64,000 bases of DNA from Thermosynechococcus sp. CL-1 (GTDB lineage: Bacteria > Cyanobacteriota > Cyanobacteriia > Thermosynechococcales > Thermosynechococcaceae), in contig NZ_CP040671.1 of assembly GCF_008386235.1 (NCBI RefSeq), positions 2,110,001-2,174,000 on the forward strand, in the 5' to 3' direction. How positions within the stretch are numbered: the stretch's first letter is position 1; every line of letters begins with the position of its first letter. Positions 37,614 through 46,475 of this stretch are shown here, piece by piece. Below the pieces are notes generated by a model, which ran no database searches, was not told the origin of the DNA, and was given only the letters and a program-made list of their open reading frames with translations. A program made the translations under genes and the position numbers.

Positions 37614-38573
37614 ATGTTAAGTCGTGTTGCCGATGCGGTCTATTGGTTAAATCGCTACATTGAGCGGGCAGAGAATATTGCTCGTTTTGTTGATGTCAAC
37701 TTGAACATGCTGCTGGATCTGCCCACGAGTCTTTCAGGTCAATGGGATCCCCTAGTGCTAACAACGGGGGATTTGTCCTTTTTTCAGGAACACTATGGCA
37801 CGGCCACGGCTGAAAATGTGATTCAGTTCCTCACCTTTGACACCACCTATGCCAACTCGATCATCTCCTGTCTGCGGGCGGCACGGGAGAATGCCACATC
37901 CATTCGCGAGGTGATTTCCTCAGAAATGTGGCAGCAGGTGAATGCCTTCTATACGATGGTGCGGGAGGCGGCTAAAGCCCCGGATCAATTGGAGATTGCC
38001 AGCTTTTTGGAGCAAGTGAAACAGGCCAGTCACCTTTTTGCCGGCGTGATGGATAGTACGATGAGCCACAATGAAGCGTGGCACTTTGGTCAAATGGGGC
38101 GGCTACTGGAGCGAGCCGATAAAACCTCGCGGATTCTTGATGTGAAATACTATCTGCTGTTGCCCTCAGTGGAAGATGTGGGCACGCCCATTGATGAATT
38201 GGGTTGGATTGCGCTCCTCAAGTCCGCCAGTGCCTATGAGATGTATCGTAAACGGGGTTCGCATCGGATTACACCCGCAGGGGTCGCAGAGTTTTTGATT
38301 CTCGATGCCGAGTTTCCCCGCGCGATCCGCTTTTGTCTGTTGCAGGTGGAAAAATCCCTCTACAAAATTACAGGAACGCCCTTGGGGAGCTGGCACCAGC
38401 CCGTGGAACGCCAACTGGGACGCCTGCGATCGCAACTGGACTATTTGACGATTGATGAAATTATTGGCCAAGGCATGCACGAGTTCCTCGATCACTTGCA
38501 GCAGCAAATGAATGAGGTGGATACGCAAATTTTTCAAACGTTCTTTACCCTAGAGCCTGTGAAAGCCCGCTAG
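37614..38573 (+). CDS. Alpha-E domain protein (DUF403)
   Basis: 319 residues from the ATG at 37614, the usual start MLSRVADAVYWLNRYIERAENIARFVDVN (given in part); a GTG at 37596 is less likely. All-helical family usually encoded beside a circularly permuted ATP-grasp protein, a transglutaminase-like protease and Anbu, thought to make or use a small peptide tag. In this window it is alone; the Anbu gene is at 22267-23058. Confidence 0.88.
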   Translation: MLSRVADAVYWLNRYIERAENIARFVDVNLNMLLDLPTSLSGQWDPLVLTTGDLSFFQEHYGTATAENVIQFLTFDTTYANSIISCLRAARENATSIREVISSEMWQQVNAFYTMVREAAKAPDQLEIASFLEQVKQASHLFAGVMDSTMSHNEAWHFGQMGRLLERADKTSRILDVKYYLLLPSVEDVGTPIDELGWIALLKSASAYEMYRKRGSHRITPAGVAEFLILDAEFPRAIRFCLLQVEKSLYKITGTPLGSWHQPVERQLGRLRSQLDYLTIDEIIGQGMHEFLDHLQQQMNEVDTQIFQTFFTLEPVKAR

Positions 38574-38598
38574 CGTGACAATTGAATTGGGGTATTTC

Positions 38599-39237
38599 CT
38601 AGGGTTGACGGTGGGCTTGGTGCTGCTTGAGGTATTGGCGCCCATTTTGAATCACCGCTAGCATTTCCTTGAATTGGCGTTCCATTTCCGCAAGGGTGCG
38701 ATCTGCATAGGCATCCGCTTCCTGTTGCCGCTCTTGACATTCATGGCGGGTCACTTGGCGCAGATGGGCTAGTTCTTTTTCTGTGTTTTGCCGTAGCAGA
38801 TTGATTTCCTCGATCGCGCGCTGGCGCATAAACTCCACCTCTTGCTGCACCTGCTGGCGAATTTTCTGGGCTTCGAGTTCTGCCTGCTGGCGAATCCGCA
38901 GTTCATCGGCAATTTGGGCAGCGCGTTGCTCTGCGGCACGGATAATTTCTTGGGCGCGGTGCTGGGCCTGTTTAATGATCTCATCCCGCTGATTGAGAAT
39001 CCGCTGCGCTGTCTTCACTGATTCGGGGATCGCCTGTTCAATGTGGGTAAGCTGATTCAGGATCTGCTCTTCATCAATGAGTTTGCGGCCGGTCAGCGGG
39101 ATCTTCGTCCCTTCGAGAATTAGGAGTTCTTCCAGCTTTTCCAATTGTTGCAGGAGTTGCAGCGGTACGGAAGGGACATCAAGCGCTTCATTTACTCCAG
39201 TGGTCGTTGAGATGGGATCGGCGTTTGAGTAAAGCAT
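38599..39237 (-). CDS. DivIVA-like coiled-coil protein
   Basis: 212 residues. An N-terminal part contains [18 protein letters not shown], a motif I recall from cyanobacterial DivIVA-related proteins, followed by a long charged coiled coil (about 75-195, rich in Q, E, R with heptads). It could be a Cdv3-type division or scaffold protein, but this is tentative; F-type ATPase b-like coils look similar. The first 46 bases overlap the end of coaD, so the two are tightly coupled. Confidence 0.6.
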   Translation of the reverse strand: MLYSNADPISTTTGVNEALDVPSVPLQLLQQLEKLEELLILEGTKIPLTGRKLIDEEQILNQLTHIEQAIPESVKTAQRILNQRDEIIKQAQHRAQEIIRAAEQRAAQIADELRIRQQAELEAQKIRQQVQQEVEFMRQRAIEEINLLRQNTEKELAHLRQVTRHECQERQQEADAYADRTLAEMERQFKEMLAVIQNGRQYLKQHQAHRQP

Positions 39238-39698
39238 GCTTCTAAATCCTTTGCAACAGTGGCTGGTACTAGATGACGAACATTACCGCCAAATCGGGCA
39301 ATTTCTTTTACTAAGCTACTACTTAAGAAACTATACTCATTGGACGTGGTGAGGAACACGGTCTCAATCTCTGGCCAGAGGCTTTTATTGGTGTGGGACA
39401 TCTGCAGCTCGTATTCAAAGTCCGACAGAACCCGTAGCCCCCGCAGAAGAACTGTTGCCTGTTGCGATCGCGCGTACTCAACGGTCAGGCCATCAAAGGT
39501 ATCCACCCGCACATTTTTTAAGTGAACGGTAGCCGCCTCTACTTGTTTGATCCGTTGGCTGACGCTAAAGAGGGCTTTTTTTTGTGGGTTGTGGGCGATC
39601 GCCACAATCACTTCACTAAAGAGACGAGCACCCCGCTCAATAATGTCCAAGTGCCCTAGGGTAATGGGATCAAAACTTCCAGGATAAACAGCAAGCAT
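39192..39698 (-). CDS. coaD: Phosphopantetheine adenylyltransferase
   Basis: 168 residues. [19 protein letters not shown] carries the TxGH nucleotidyltransferase motif; [18 protein letters not shown] and [19 protein letters not shown] are the other signatures. It adenylates 4'-phosphopantetheine to dephospho-CoA. The gene start follows a long AT-rich spacer, and its 3' end overlaps the coiled-coil gene. Confidence 0.95.
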   Translation of the reverse strand: MLAVYPGSFDPITLGHLDIIERGARLFSEVIVAIAHNPQKKALFSVSQRIKQVEAATVHLKNVRVDTFDGLTVEYARSQQATVLLRGLRVLSDFEYELQMSHTNKSLWPEIETVFLTTSNEYSFLSSSLVKEIARFGGNVRHLVPATVAKDLEACFTQTPIPSQRPLE

Positions 39699-40417
39699 AG
39701 GCGGCTCAATAACGAGATGAGAGGTTAAACAGCATCAAGGGTAAGACAATCATCGCTGATTTCTCGGAACAGCGGATACCATTGCTGCATTGGCAGACCA
39801 CTCGCGATCGCCCCAGAAATTTTCTGACTGTATCTTTGCCGATCAACCCTACAACCAAGGGGATGAATGATCCCCGTCTGTGGATAGAAATGGAGCTGCT
39901 GCAATTAATAAAAATTAATGTAAAGAGTTGTAATCAGAATATAAAAAAATCAAATCATTATTACAGCTTTATTGACAACATTTGTAGCCTTAGCTACCAA
40001 ATTTAGGCTCAATATGAACTAATGTAAACGATTTCTTAAATTTTGCAGTGTCACGTAGCGGCTATGTTACAGAATGGTGACGCAAAAACTATTTGTATCA
40101 AGCAATACTTGACGATCTCAGATCTCAGCATTTATAACAGAAACATGTTTCATTCAAGGCAGTTAGGGTTGTCTTTCACTTAAATACCTTAAATTAACCT
40201 GTAAAACTAAAGTAATTGGTGTTTCCCTGATGATGATTAGTTTTTTTTGAATAACTATTTCGTTATATTAACTTGCTTCCCTAGTCCCTGCGTTTGTTAA
40301 ACAAGTATTAAGTATTCATCATTGACTTAACTTCTTACACATCTGAAAGTACGTGCATGTCACGTGCCTCTCTCCCTTTTGCTGCTATGTCCCGTCCTAA
40401 CTGTGAGGGTTCCCCCT
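39699..40417. other. AT-rich intergenic stretch of about 720 bp
   Basis: No convincing gene. A 74-codon frame at 39782-40006 has no good start site and unusual composition, so I reject it. The region, especially 39900-40340, is far richer in A and T than its surroundings and holds many short A/T runs. It may contain promoters for coaD (left) and the orphan gene (right); I see no hairpin terminator, tRNA or repeat. Confidence 0.5.
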
Positions 40418-41110
40418 ATGAATATTTCTCCAGTCACTCGCTACTATATGCGGCGCTTACTGGCAGAGCATCCCGCCATTCAATCCTATGTTGCCCGTGA
40501 CACACACCCACTGGGCATTGAGGAAGAATACCTAGAGCGTTACATTAATCTAGATCATTTAACCTATCCACAACTGAATCAATTAGAATTTCTCATTGAG
40601 TTACATCAAAAAATAAAAGTTAACGAACCACATCAAACTCACCAGCTTCAACAGATTGAGCAGAAAATTTTTGACTTCATTGGTATTCAACTTCCTGTCT
40701 CCCACAATGCCTTAACAGATTTGATGTCTTTCTTTAGTCAGGTTGCGGAAACTCAAGAGCAGATTCCTGTGCCTAGCGTAAACCATGAATCGACAAACCT
40801 TGCTGATTACTATGAATACTGTCGGCGAATTACAGAAGTAACGGTACGCTACCTTGGCAAAATGATTGTCACTAACTATTGGTTATTGACACGACCCCGT
40901 GAAAGCTGGCTGGCGCAAATTCAAGTGGAGCAGTTCCACAACCGTAACTTCACGCCCCACGATCAATTTTTAACCAACTATGAAGTCGAAACCTTGCAAC
41001 GGTGGATCCATGATTTCATTCGGCATTGCTGTCGTGTCCTGCCCACTCTACCGCGCCTTCTCTTGGCGGCAGGAGTTCCTTCCCACCTGCTCTACGATCT
41101 CGTTCGTTAA
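40418..41110 (+). CDS. Orphan protein of unknown function
   Basis: 230 residues from the ATG at 40418, chosen because GAGGG precedes it and the 18-residue extension from 40364 looks unrelated. It is soluble and mostly helical, rich in Gln, His and Tyr, with no membrane helix or metal motif that I can name. Base composition is more AT-rich than neighbouring genes, which with the adjacent AT-rich spacer hints at later acquisition or a fast-evolving gene. Confidence 0.6.
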   Translation: MNISPVTRYYMRRLLAEHPAIQSYVARDTHPLGIEEEYLERYINLDHLTYPQLNQLEFLIELHQKIKVNEPHQTHQLQQIEQKIFDFIGIQLPVSHNALTDLMSFFSQVAETQEQIPVPSVNHESTNLADYYEYCRRITEVTVRYLGKMIVTNYWLLTRPRESWLAQIQVEQFHNRNFTPHDQFLTNYEVETLQRWIHDFIRHCCRVLPTLPRLLLAAGVPSHLLYDLVR

Positions 41111-41150
41111 CGGTCAGGTTATTCCCGAAACGGGCTTCCCTATGCAAATA

Positions 41151-41882
41151 TCAATGGAAATCAAAAGGTTCTAGGAGCGTTTGCAGCACGGTGGGCAACT
41201 TCTCGGCTAGCTCTTGGGAATGGCTATAGATGAGGCGCTGGCGACTGGGAACTTCAATGGGAAGAGGCGCCCGCTGGCTGGGGTGCTCCTGCTGAATGAC
41301 AAGGATTTGATTGCGGCGTTTGCTGGCAAGGGCGTAGCCGAGTTCTAGGGCAATCATGGTGGACAACTGGCCATTCTCAACCGCTGTGCCATCGGCAACA
41401 AACAGGAGCGAGCGACGCAATTGGGTGATCACGGGACTATCCAGACGCAGAGGAGCCGTGGCTGAGCGTGGGCTTTCGACCAGTTCCAAGGGGAAGCGAC
41501 TAGGGGTATTGGTCACAAATGCTTTGAGGGCGGTGCGAATCTCGTCACTACTGGGGCTATCGGCGGGACTGAAAAAGAGGGTCGGTTCCAAGTAACTCAG
41601 GCGATCGCTCTTGATGAAATAGATTTCATGACTGAGAACATCAATGTTGGCGATCGTATAGCTGCCGCTCCCCTCAATATAAAATTCCACGGTTTCCCCA
41701 AGGCGATAGCGTTGAAACCACTCCGAACGCTGCACCGTTTCTAAGTCATCGAGAAAATCTGCCCGCAATGCCGTTTTCAGCAAGCTACTTTTGTTGAGCC
41801 GTAGATCGTGGGGACGTTGCTCGATGTGTTCGAGGGGTTCATACTGCGGTAGGTACCATGCCCGCAGCGCAATAATCGCCAT
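41151..41882 (-). CDS. Conserved-looking protein with a TIR-like C-terminal region
   Basis: 243 residues. The first half (LRADFLDDLETVQRSEWFQRYRLGETVEFYIEG) resembles nothing I can name. Residues about 150-220 (SLLFVADGTAVENGQLSTMIALELGYALASKRRNQILVI) have the alternating strand-helix layout of nucleotide-binding or TIR-like Rossmann folds, including ELGYAL. That resemblance is weak. It is divergent from the response regulator gene and shares its regulatory region. Confidence 0.5.
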   Translation of the reverse strand: MAIIALRAWYLPQYEPLEHIEQRPHDLRLNKSSLLKTALRADFLDDLETVQRSEWFQRYRLGETVEFYIEGSGSYTIANIDVLSHEIYFIKSDRLSYLEPTLFFSPADSPSSDEIRTALKAFVTNTPSRFPLELVESPRSATAPLRLDSPVITQLRRSLLFVADGTAVENGQLSTMIALELGYALASKRRNQILVIQQEHPSQRAPLPIEVPSRQRLIYSHSQELAEKLPTVLQTLLEPFDFH

Positions 41883-41925
41883 TCAATTATTCCACCTAGG
41901 TACTGCCAATTATGTTAGAGCATAA

Positions 41926-41997
41926 ATACAGTCCTTTTCTGGGGTACACAGATGAGCACTGACTGAGCGTATTCCATCCGTGTGAAAAGGGCTGTAA
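41926..41997. promoter_or_regulatory. Inverted pair of the GAAAAGGGCTGTAA motif
   Basis: The exact 14-mer is at 41984-41997 on the plus strand, 30 bases before the response regulator ATG. Its inverted near-copy (12 of 14 matching, reverse orientation) is at 41926-41939, with 44 bases between. The arrangement sits between two divergent genes and could be a double operator or, in RNA, a long stem. It may be an autoregulatory site of the response regulator; that is speculation. Confidence 0.55.
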
Positions 41998-42027
41998 ATT
42001 AAGTCCTACTGGCATAGGAGACAGCCA

Positions 42028-42708
42028 ATGACAGCAAAATTATTGCTGGTGGATGATGAGCCGGGGGTGCGCGAGGCGGTAACGGCCTATTTAGAGGACA
42101 GTGGCTTTGAGGTGACAGCAGTGGCCAATGGTCAAGCGGCTCTGGAGTATCTAGAAACCAATGTACCCGACCTGATTATTACGGATATTATGATGCCGCA
42201 GATGGATGGCTATGCCTTTTTGGAAACAGTGCGCCAACAACCCCATCTCAACCATATTCCCGTTATCTTCCTCACAGCGCGGGGCATGAAGCGCGATCGC
42301 ATCCAAGGCTATGATGCTGGCTGTGATGCCTACCTAGCCAAACCCTTTGACCCCGATGAACTGGTGGCCATTATCAAAAATCTGCTGCGGCGGCAAGCGG
42401 CTGCTCGCGATGAGGGAGAACCCAATCTGGCCAATTTAGCTCAACAAATTGCCGAACTGCGGGCAATGCTCGTCCAACAGGGCAAACGCAATCCCACGGC
42501 TCCCCCAATTCAACTGGATCTCACCCCCCGCGAAGCCAGTGTGCTGCAACTGGTGGTCAAGGGTCTGATGAATAAGGAAATTGCCAGCCAACTGAATACC
42601 AGTGTTCGCAATATTGAAAAGTATGTCAGTCGCCTCTTTGTGAAAACCGGTACCAGTAGCCGCACAGAACTCGTGCGCTTTGCCCTTGAACATGGCTTGG
42701 CTGATTAG
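42028..42708 (+). CDS. NarL/LuxR-type response regulator (Ycf29/Rre1-like)
   Basis: 226 residues. The receiver domain (1-120) has the acidic pair DD (9-10), phospho-acceptor D53 and K105. A linker leads to a LuxR-type helix-turn-helix (about 160-225) with LTPREASVLQLVVKGLMNKEIA. It resembles the Ycf29/Rre1 group that works with Hik2/Hik34 in cyanobacteria, but I cannot separate this from other NarL-type regulators. No kinase is adjacent. AGGAG precedes the ATG. Confidence 0.85.
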   Translation: MTAKLLLVDDEPGVREAVTAYLEDSGFEVTAVANGQAALEYLETNVPDLIITDIMMPQMDGYAFLETVRQQPHLNHIPVIFLTARGMKRDRIQGYDAGCDAYLAKPFDPDELVAIIKNLLRRQAAARDEGEPNLANLAQQIAELRAMLVQQGKRNPTAPPIQLDLTPREASVLQLVVKGLMNKEIASQLNTSVRNIEKYVSRLFVKTGTSSRTELVRFALEHGLAD

Positions 42709-42710
42709 GT

Positions 42711-43697
42711 TTAGAGAGAGGGATCATTTTGCCAGAACCAGTCGGCAATGCGGGGTTTGGCTTTTTCCGTTGCTGTCGGGTTGAGGAGGATAATGGCTTG
42801 GCGGAGGTTGGGGGCCAGCCGTCGCTGTACCCGTTGGGGAATGCCATCGCCAAAATAAACATGACCCCGCCCCGTCAGCACCAGAATCAGGCGATCGGGA
42901 TGCCGCTGATGCTGTTTAGCAATGACTTTGGCCATCGTTTCATCCCAAAGGACTTGAGCTTGGTAAAAGAAGTCAAAATTCATACTGTGGCTCATCCCTT
43001 GATGGGCAGCAACAAAAATCTCCTGCAGGCGATCGCGATAGGCAGTGTTGCTCAAGTCAATATCTGCTAGGGGTGGAATATAGCGAAAATCATCTTCCCC
43101 TAAGCTCTCTAGACCTTGGCGTGCCACTTGGCGGGTGACTTCGGTGGGCGTATTCAGGGCAATCAGGGGAATCTGCTGCTCCTTGGCAAAGCGAAAAATC
43201 GGTGCATACAGCGACCAAGGGAAGCCCCAGCGCTGGGCATATTGGGTTTGCTCCAGCAATTCCATCTCGGTAATTTCACCGCCAATGTAGGCATCGAGGG
43301 CGGCTTGAAAGGGACGCTGAATCATTTCAAGGGCGATCGCTAGGGGGCGACCCCGCCGTTGCAATTCCTGCAAAATTTGCAGTTGTGCCTGATGATCGGC
43401 CACGCTATCGTGGGTTTCACCCAAATAGAGGATGTGCTTTTGCTGCCAGTCGGCATAGGCTCTTTGCAGGGGGACGGATTCACTGCCCCGCCAGACCTGC
43501 TGCGCTTTCACACTGTGGGTTCCCGCGACCAAAAGGGCGATCGCTAAAGTAAAAGCTAAAGGCTGCCAAGCAGGGGAGGATCGCCACTGGCGCAACCGCT
43601 GTCCAAGGGGGGATGCCAAACGATAAAATATCTGCCAAGATCGAGATAGAGTCGTTGACGGTATGGTGACGACAATTATCTTCTGCGCGTTCCCCAT
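42711..43697 (-). CDS. ChaN-family heme-binding-like protein
   Basis: 328 residues from the ATG at 43697; a TTG 11 codons upstream (43730) would leave only 2 bp to the divergent gene. An N-terminal membrane or signal helix (LAFTLAIALLVAGTHSVKA) precedes LYLGETHDSVADHQAQL and LAIALEMIQRPFQAALDAYI, signatures of the ChaN/DUF399 family, some of which bind heme and are tied to iron uptake. The stop is 2 bp from that of the response regulator gene (convergent). Confidence 0.8.
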   Translation of the reverse strand: MGNAQKIIVVTIPSTTLSRSWQIFYRLASPLGQRLRQWRSSPAWQPLAFTLAIALLVAGTHSVKAQQVWRGSESVPLQRAYADWQQKHILYLGETHDSVADHQAQLQILQELQRRGRPLAIALEMIQRPFQAALDAYIGGEITEMELLEQTQYAQRWGFPWSLYAPIFRFAKEQQIPLIALNTPTEVTRQVARQGLESLGEDDFRYIPPLADIDLSNTAYRDRLQEIFVAAHQGMSHSMNFDFFYQAQVLWDETMAKVIAKQHQRHPDRLILVLTGRGHVYFGDGIPQRVQRRLAPNLRQAIILLNPTATEKAKPRIADWFWQNDPSL

Positions 43698-43732
43698 TGG
43701 GTTCAACCCTGTTATCCAACGCTGAAACAACT

Positions 43733-44992
43733 ATGCAATCTCCCTATCCACTTGAACTCAGTGACCCCGCTGCCAGTGACGTCGGTTCCACTCATCCTGA
43801 ACTGAATGGTAACGCACTGGTGAAATCGGAGACGACCTCTACAGAATTGGCCAAGGCGGAAGTTCGCTTGAGTGACCCCCGTGCCGAAGCGCTGCGGCAA
43901 ATGTTGGAACGCCATCGCGGTACGCGGCAGTTGATTATTCTCCAAGATTTTCCTGACCCCGATGCCCTCTCTTCGGCATGGACCTATAAACTCATTGCTG
44001 AGCAGTTTGAGATTCAGTGCGATATTGCCTACGCCGGTGCCCTGAGCCATCAGGAGAATATCACCCTAGTGCGGCTGACGGGGATGCCCCTTGTGCGCTG
44101 GGCGGTGCAAGGTACGAAAAATAAAGATCAGCGGGATTGTACCTGTTACCAAGGCTACGTTCTCATTGACAACCAAGGCACCACCAGTCAACTGCTGCCC
44201 ATGGTGCAGGAGGCTGGCCTGCCGGCGATCGCCATCATTGATCACCACAGTCTCCAAGAAGCCATTCAAGCCGAGTTTACAGACATTCGACCCACGACCC
44301 GCGCCACGGCTACCATCTTTACCCAATACCTGCAAGCGGGGCTACTCACCCTCGACAGTAGCAACCCAGTTCACGTGAAATGTGCCACGGCTCTGATGCA
44401 TGGCCTGCGCTCTGACACCGATTGCCTCAAACAAGCCAAAGAAGAGGACTTTCTCGCAGCCGCCTTCCTGAGTCGTTTTATTGATTATCAACTGCTGAAC
44501 ACCATTTTGCAGTCCCACCGCTCGAAGCAGGTGATGGATGTGATCGAGCGATCGCTGAAAAACCGCTCCATTCACAACAATTTCTCAATTTCTGGCGTGG
44601 GCTATATCCGCTACGAAGACCGCGATGCCATTCCCCAAGCGGCGGATTTCCTTGTGACTGAAGAGAACGTCCACACTGCCGTTGTCTATGGCCTTGTCCA
44701 CGACGAAGACGAAGAGGTGGAACTGATTATCGGTTCGCTGCGCACAACAAAAATTACCCTTGACCCCGACGAATTTATCAAAGAGGCCTTTGGTAAGGAT
44801 CGCCAAGGACGCTTCTTTGGTGGGGGTCGCTCCCAAGCCGGCGGTTTTGAAATTCCCGTGGGCTTCTTGTCGGGTCTCAATGAGAATCCAGAATACGCTA
44901 AACTCAAGTGGAGCGTTTACGATACGCAGATTAAGCAGAAGCTCCTCCACCTCGTCAATCCGAAGAACAATGTCCTCCACGGTACGGAGTAA
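43733..44992 (+). CDS. DHH-family phosphoesterase
   Basis: 419 residues from the ATG at 43733. After a disordered start (1-60), QDFPDPDALSSAW supplies the DxD motif and IAIIDHHSLQEAI the DHH motif of RecJ-like phosphoesterases; the C-terminal part has GGGRSQAGGFEIPVG, the DHHA1 substrate-binding loop. Members such as NrnA degrade nanoRNA or PAP or c-di-AMP products; the substrate here is not evident. Confidence 0.87.
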   Translation: MQSPYPLELSDPAASDVGSTHPELNGNALVKSETTSTELAKAEVRLSDPRAEALRQMLERHRGTRQLIILQDFPDPDALSSAWTYKLIAEQFEIQCDIAYAGALSHQENITLVRLTGMPLVRWAVQGTKNKDQRDCTCYQGYVLIDNQGTTSQLLPMVQEAGLPAIAIIDHHSLQEAIQAEFTDIRPTTRATATIFTQYLQAGLLTLDSSNPVHVKCATALMHGLRSDTDCLKQAKEEDFLAAAFLSRFIDYQLLNTILQSHRSKQVMDVIERSLKNRSIHNNFSISGVGYIRYEDRDAIPQAADFLVTEENVHTAVVYGLVHDEDEEVELIIGSLRTTKITLDPDEFIKEAFGKDRQGRFFGGGRSQAGGFEIPVGFLSGLNENPEYAKLKWSVYDTQIKQKLLHLVNPKNNVLHGTE

Positions 44993-45026
44993 GGCACTGT
45001 TCGTAGTAATCAAGTTTTAGGTCTTT

Positions 45027-45545
45027 ATGACGGAGCTAACAGTCCTTTTTTTCCGCCACGGAATCGCGGTCGAACGGGAAGTGTTTGAAGGCAGTGATAG
45101 CGATCGCCCCCTGACGGCCAAAGGCGAAAAGAAAACCCAGCAGATTGCGCGGCGGTTACTTGATCTAGGCATTGAGGCAGAACTGATTCTCTCCTCCCCA
45201 CTGGTGCGGGCACGGCAAACGGCAGAAATTCTCCTTGAAGTGGGGGTTGCCCCCGATCTGATGATTTCTGACCTGTTGGCTCCAAGCGGTCGTTTGCTAG
45301 ATTGGCTCCATTGGCTCAGCCACTGGCGTCAAGACCATGAGGGTGCCCTGATTGCCGTGGGTCATGAACCCAATCTCAGTCACTGGACCGAACTGCTCAT
45401 CTGTGGTAAAGCCTTGGGACACCTCCAGCTCAAGAAAGCCGGCATTATTGGCCTGCTGATTCCAGAAACCGATCCCCTTGGTAATAGTCAACTTTTTTGG
45501 CTGACGCCTCCCAAGTTTTTACTTAATGGCAGTGGCCTTGCCTGA
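45027..45545 (+). CDS. sixA: Phosphohistidine phosphatase SixA
   Basis: 172 residues. LFFRHGIAVEREVFEGSDSDRPLTAKG has the RHG catalytic motif (His11), followed by ILSSPLVRARQTAEIL and a second His in VGHEPNLSHW. This matches the SixA branch of the histidine phosphatase superfamily, which dephosphorylates phosphohistidine in phosphotransfer proteins. It follows the DHH gene after 34 bp. Confidence 0.88.
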   Translation: MTELTVLFFRHGIAVEREVFEGSDSDRPLTAKGEKKTQQIARRLLDLGIEAELILSSPLVRARQTAEILLEVGVAPDLMISDLLAPSGRLLDWLHWLSHWRQDHEGALIAVGHEPNLSHWTELLICGKALGHLQLKKAGIIGLLIPETDPLGNSQLFWLTPPKFLLNGSGLA

Positions 45546-45636
45546 CTACAGGTGTCCATTCCGATGCTTCGACCCTCTCGCCACTGCTCTCCCTAAAGCG
45601 ACAAAATAGAAGTACAGCCTGCCACAGGATAGAATC

Positions 45637-46011
45637 GTGAATTCTGAGTCGGAAATTACGGAGCATTTACCGCCCGATGTTCTCAGTTGGCTGTATGCCT
45701 ATCAGCGGGAGCATCAATTTACTAGCCTTGAAGCGGCAATTGTTGACATTGTCTGCAAGTTTTATATTCAAGCGGAGCATTTGCCTGAACGGGTGGCGGA
45801 TCTAGAGCGACGGGTGAATGCCCTCAGCCGTGAAGTGATTCATCTGCGCCAACAACTGCCCGAAAACTACGATCGCCTACGGGAACAGTTGGCAGCGGTG
45901 CGCCTGAGTCATTCGGGCATTCTCCACAATTTGCGCGATCGCGTGGAGGCCTTAGAGTCCGAGGTGTTTCCCGGTCGCCCTAGCGCTGCTGACGTAGAGG
46001 CTGATAGTTGA
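45637..46011 (+). CDS. Small coiled-coil protein
   Basis: 124 residues from a GTG. Residues 1-50 are compact (HLPPDVLSWLYAYQREHQF), then a leucine-rich coiled coil (about 50-110: LPERVADLERRVNALSREVI). I do not recognise a family; the first part resembles a short DNA-binding helix domain but not clearly. The last 32 bases overlap the 3' end of the CTDH gene. Confidence 0.5.
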   Translation: MNSESEITEHLPPDVLSWLYAYQREHQFTSLEAAIVDIVCKFYIQAEHLPERVADLERRVNALSREVIHLRQQLPENYDRLREQLAAVRLSHSGILHNLRDRVEALESEVFPGRPSAADVEADS

Positions 46012-46396
46012 GGAGTTCCTCCAAGGTTGCCAGCAAATCCACTTTCACAAATGTGATTTGATCCTCAGCATTGAGGCCAAATTGCCAAGCCACATTGACG
46101 CTAAAAAGGGGGAGTGTAACTTTACCCACAAGGCGGTAGCGACGTTCTGTGCCCTCTGTGCTTAGTAGTTCTCCTTTAAGGGGTTCTGCCCGCATACCCA
46201 CGGCTTCAAGGTGGAGATAATGGGCGATCGCCCCGCGGCCAATGACAGCATCCTCAAAGGGCGGATAGAGAACTCCCGCCTCAGCAAACAGGGCGGCCAC
46301 ATCTTCGTAGCGTTCCTCATTGAGGGCAGCAAAATAGGCGATCAGCGTCGGTTCATCAATGCCGAGAACAGGACTTCCTTGAACAAGATGGGTCAT
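45980..46396 (-). CDS. CTDH: C-terminal domain homologue of Orange Carotenoid Protein
   Basis: 138 residues of the NTF2 fold, aligned in order with the OCP C-terminal domain: TLIAYFAALNEERYEDVAAL, PPFEDAVIGRGAIAHYL, VNVAWQFGLNAEDQITFVKV, DLLATLEELLNY. The carotenoid-bonding Tyr and Trp of OCP (Tyr201, Trp288) correspond to Tyr21 and Trp104. It contains no cysteine, unlike the Anabaena CTDH that forms disulfide dimers. CTDHs carry or deliver ketocarotenoids to HCPs. It lies downstream of hcp with a terminator between. Confidence 0.88.
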   Translation of the reverse strand: MTHLVQGSPVLGIDEPTLIAYFAALNEERYEDVAALFAEAGVLYPPFEDAVIGRGAIAHYLHLEAVGMRAEPLKGELLSTEGTERRYRLVGKVTLPLFSVNVAWQFGLNAEDQITFVKVDLLATLEELLNYQPLRQQR

Positions 46397-46428
46397 GGTT
46401 GCAGTTCCTCAGTGGTTTGAATCGAGAC

Positions 46429-46454
46429 AAAAAAAGGGAGCGAGCTGCCCCCTT
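46429..46454 (-). terminator. Rho-independent terminator between hcp and ctdh
   Basis: On the minus strand AAGGGGGC and GCTCCCTT form an 8-bp stem (one G-U) with an AGCTC loop, continued by a run of T (seven A at 46429-46435 on the plus strand). It follows the HCP stop by about 20 bases and lies 33 bases before the CTDH ATG. Confidence 0.75.
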
Positions 46455-46475
46455 GCGTAACCCATGGCATCTCAA

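Noticed and set aside
39782..40006. 74-codon open frame in the AT-rich spacer
   Set aside because: No ribosome site or recognisable family, and the encoded sequence looks like translated AT-rich spacer.
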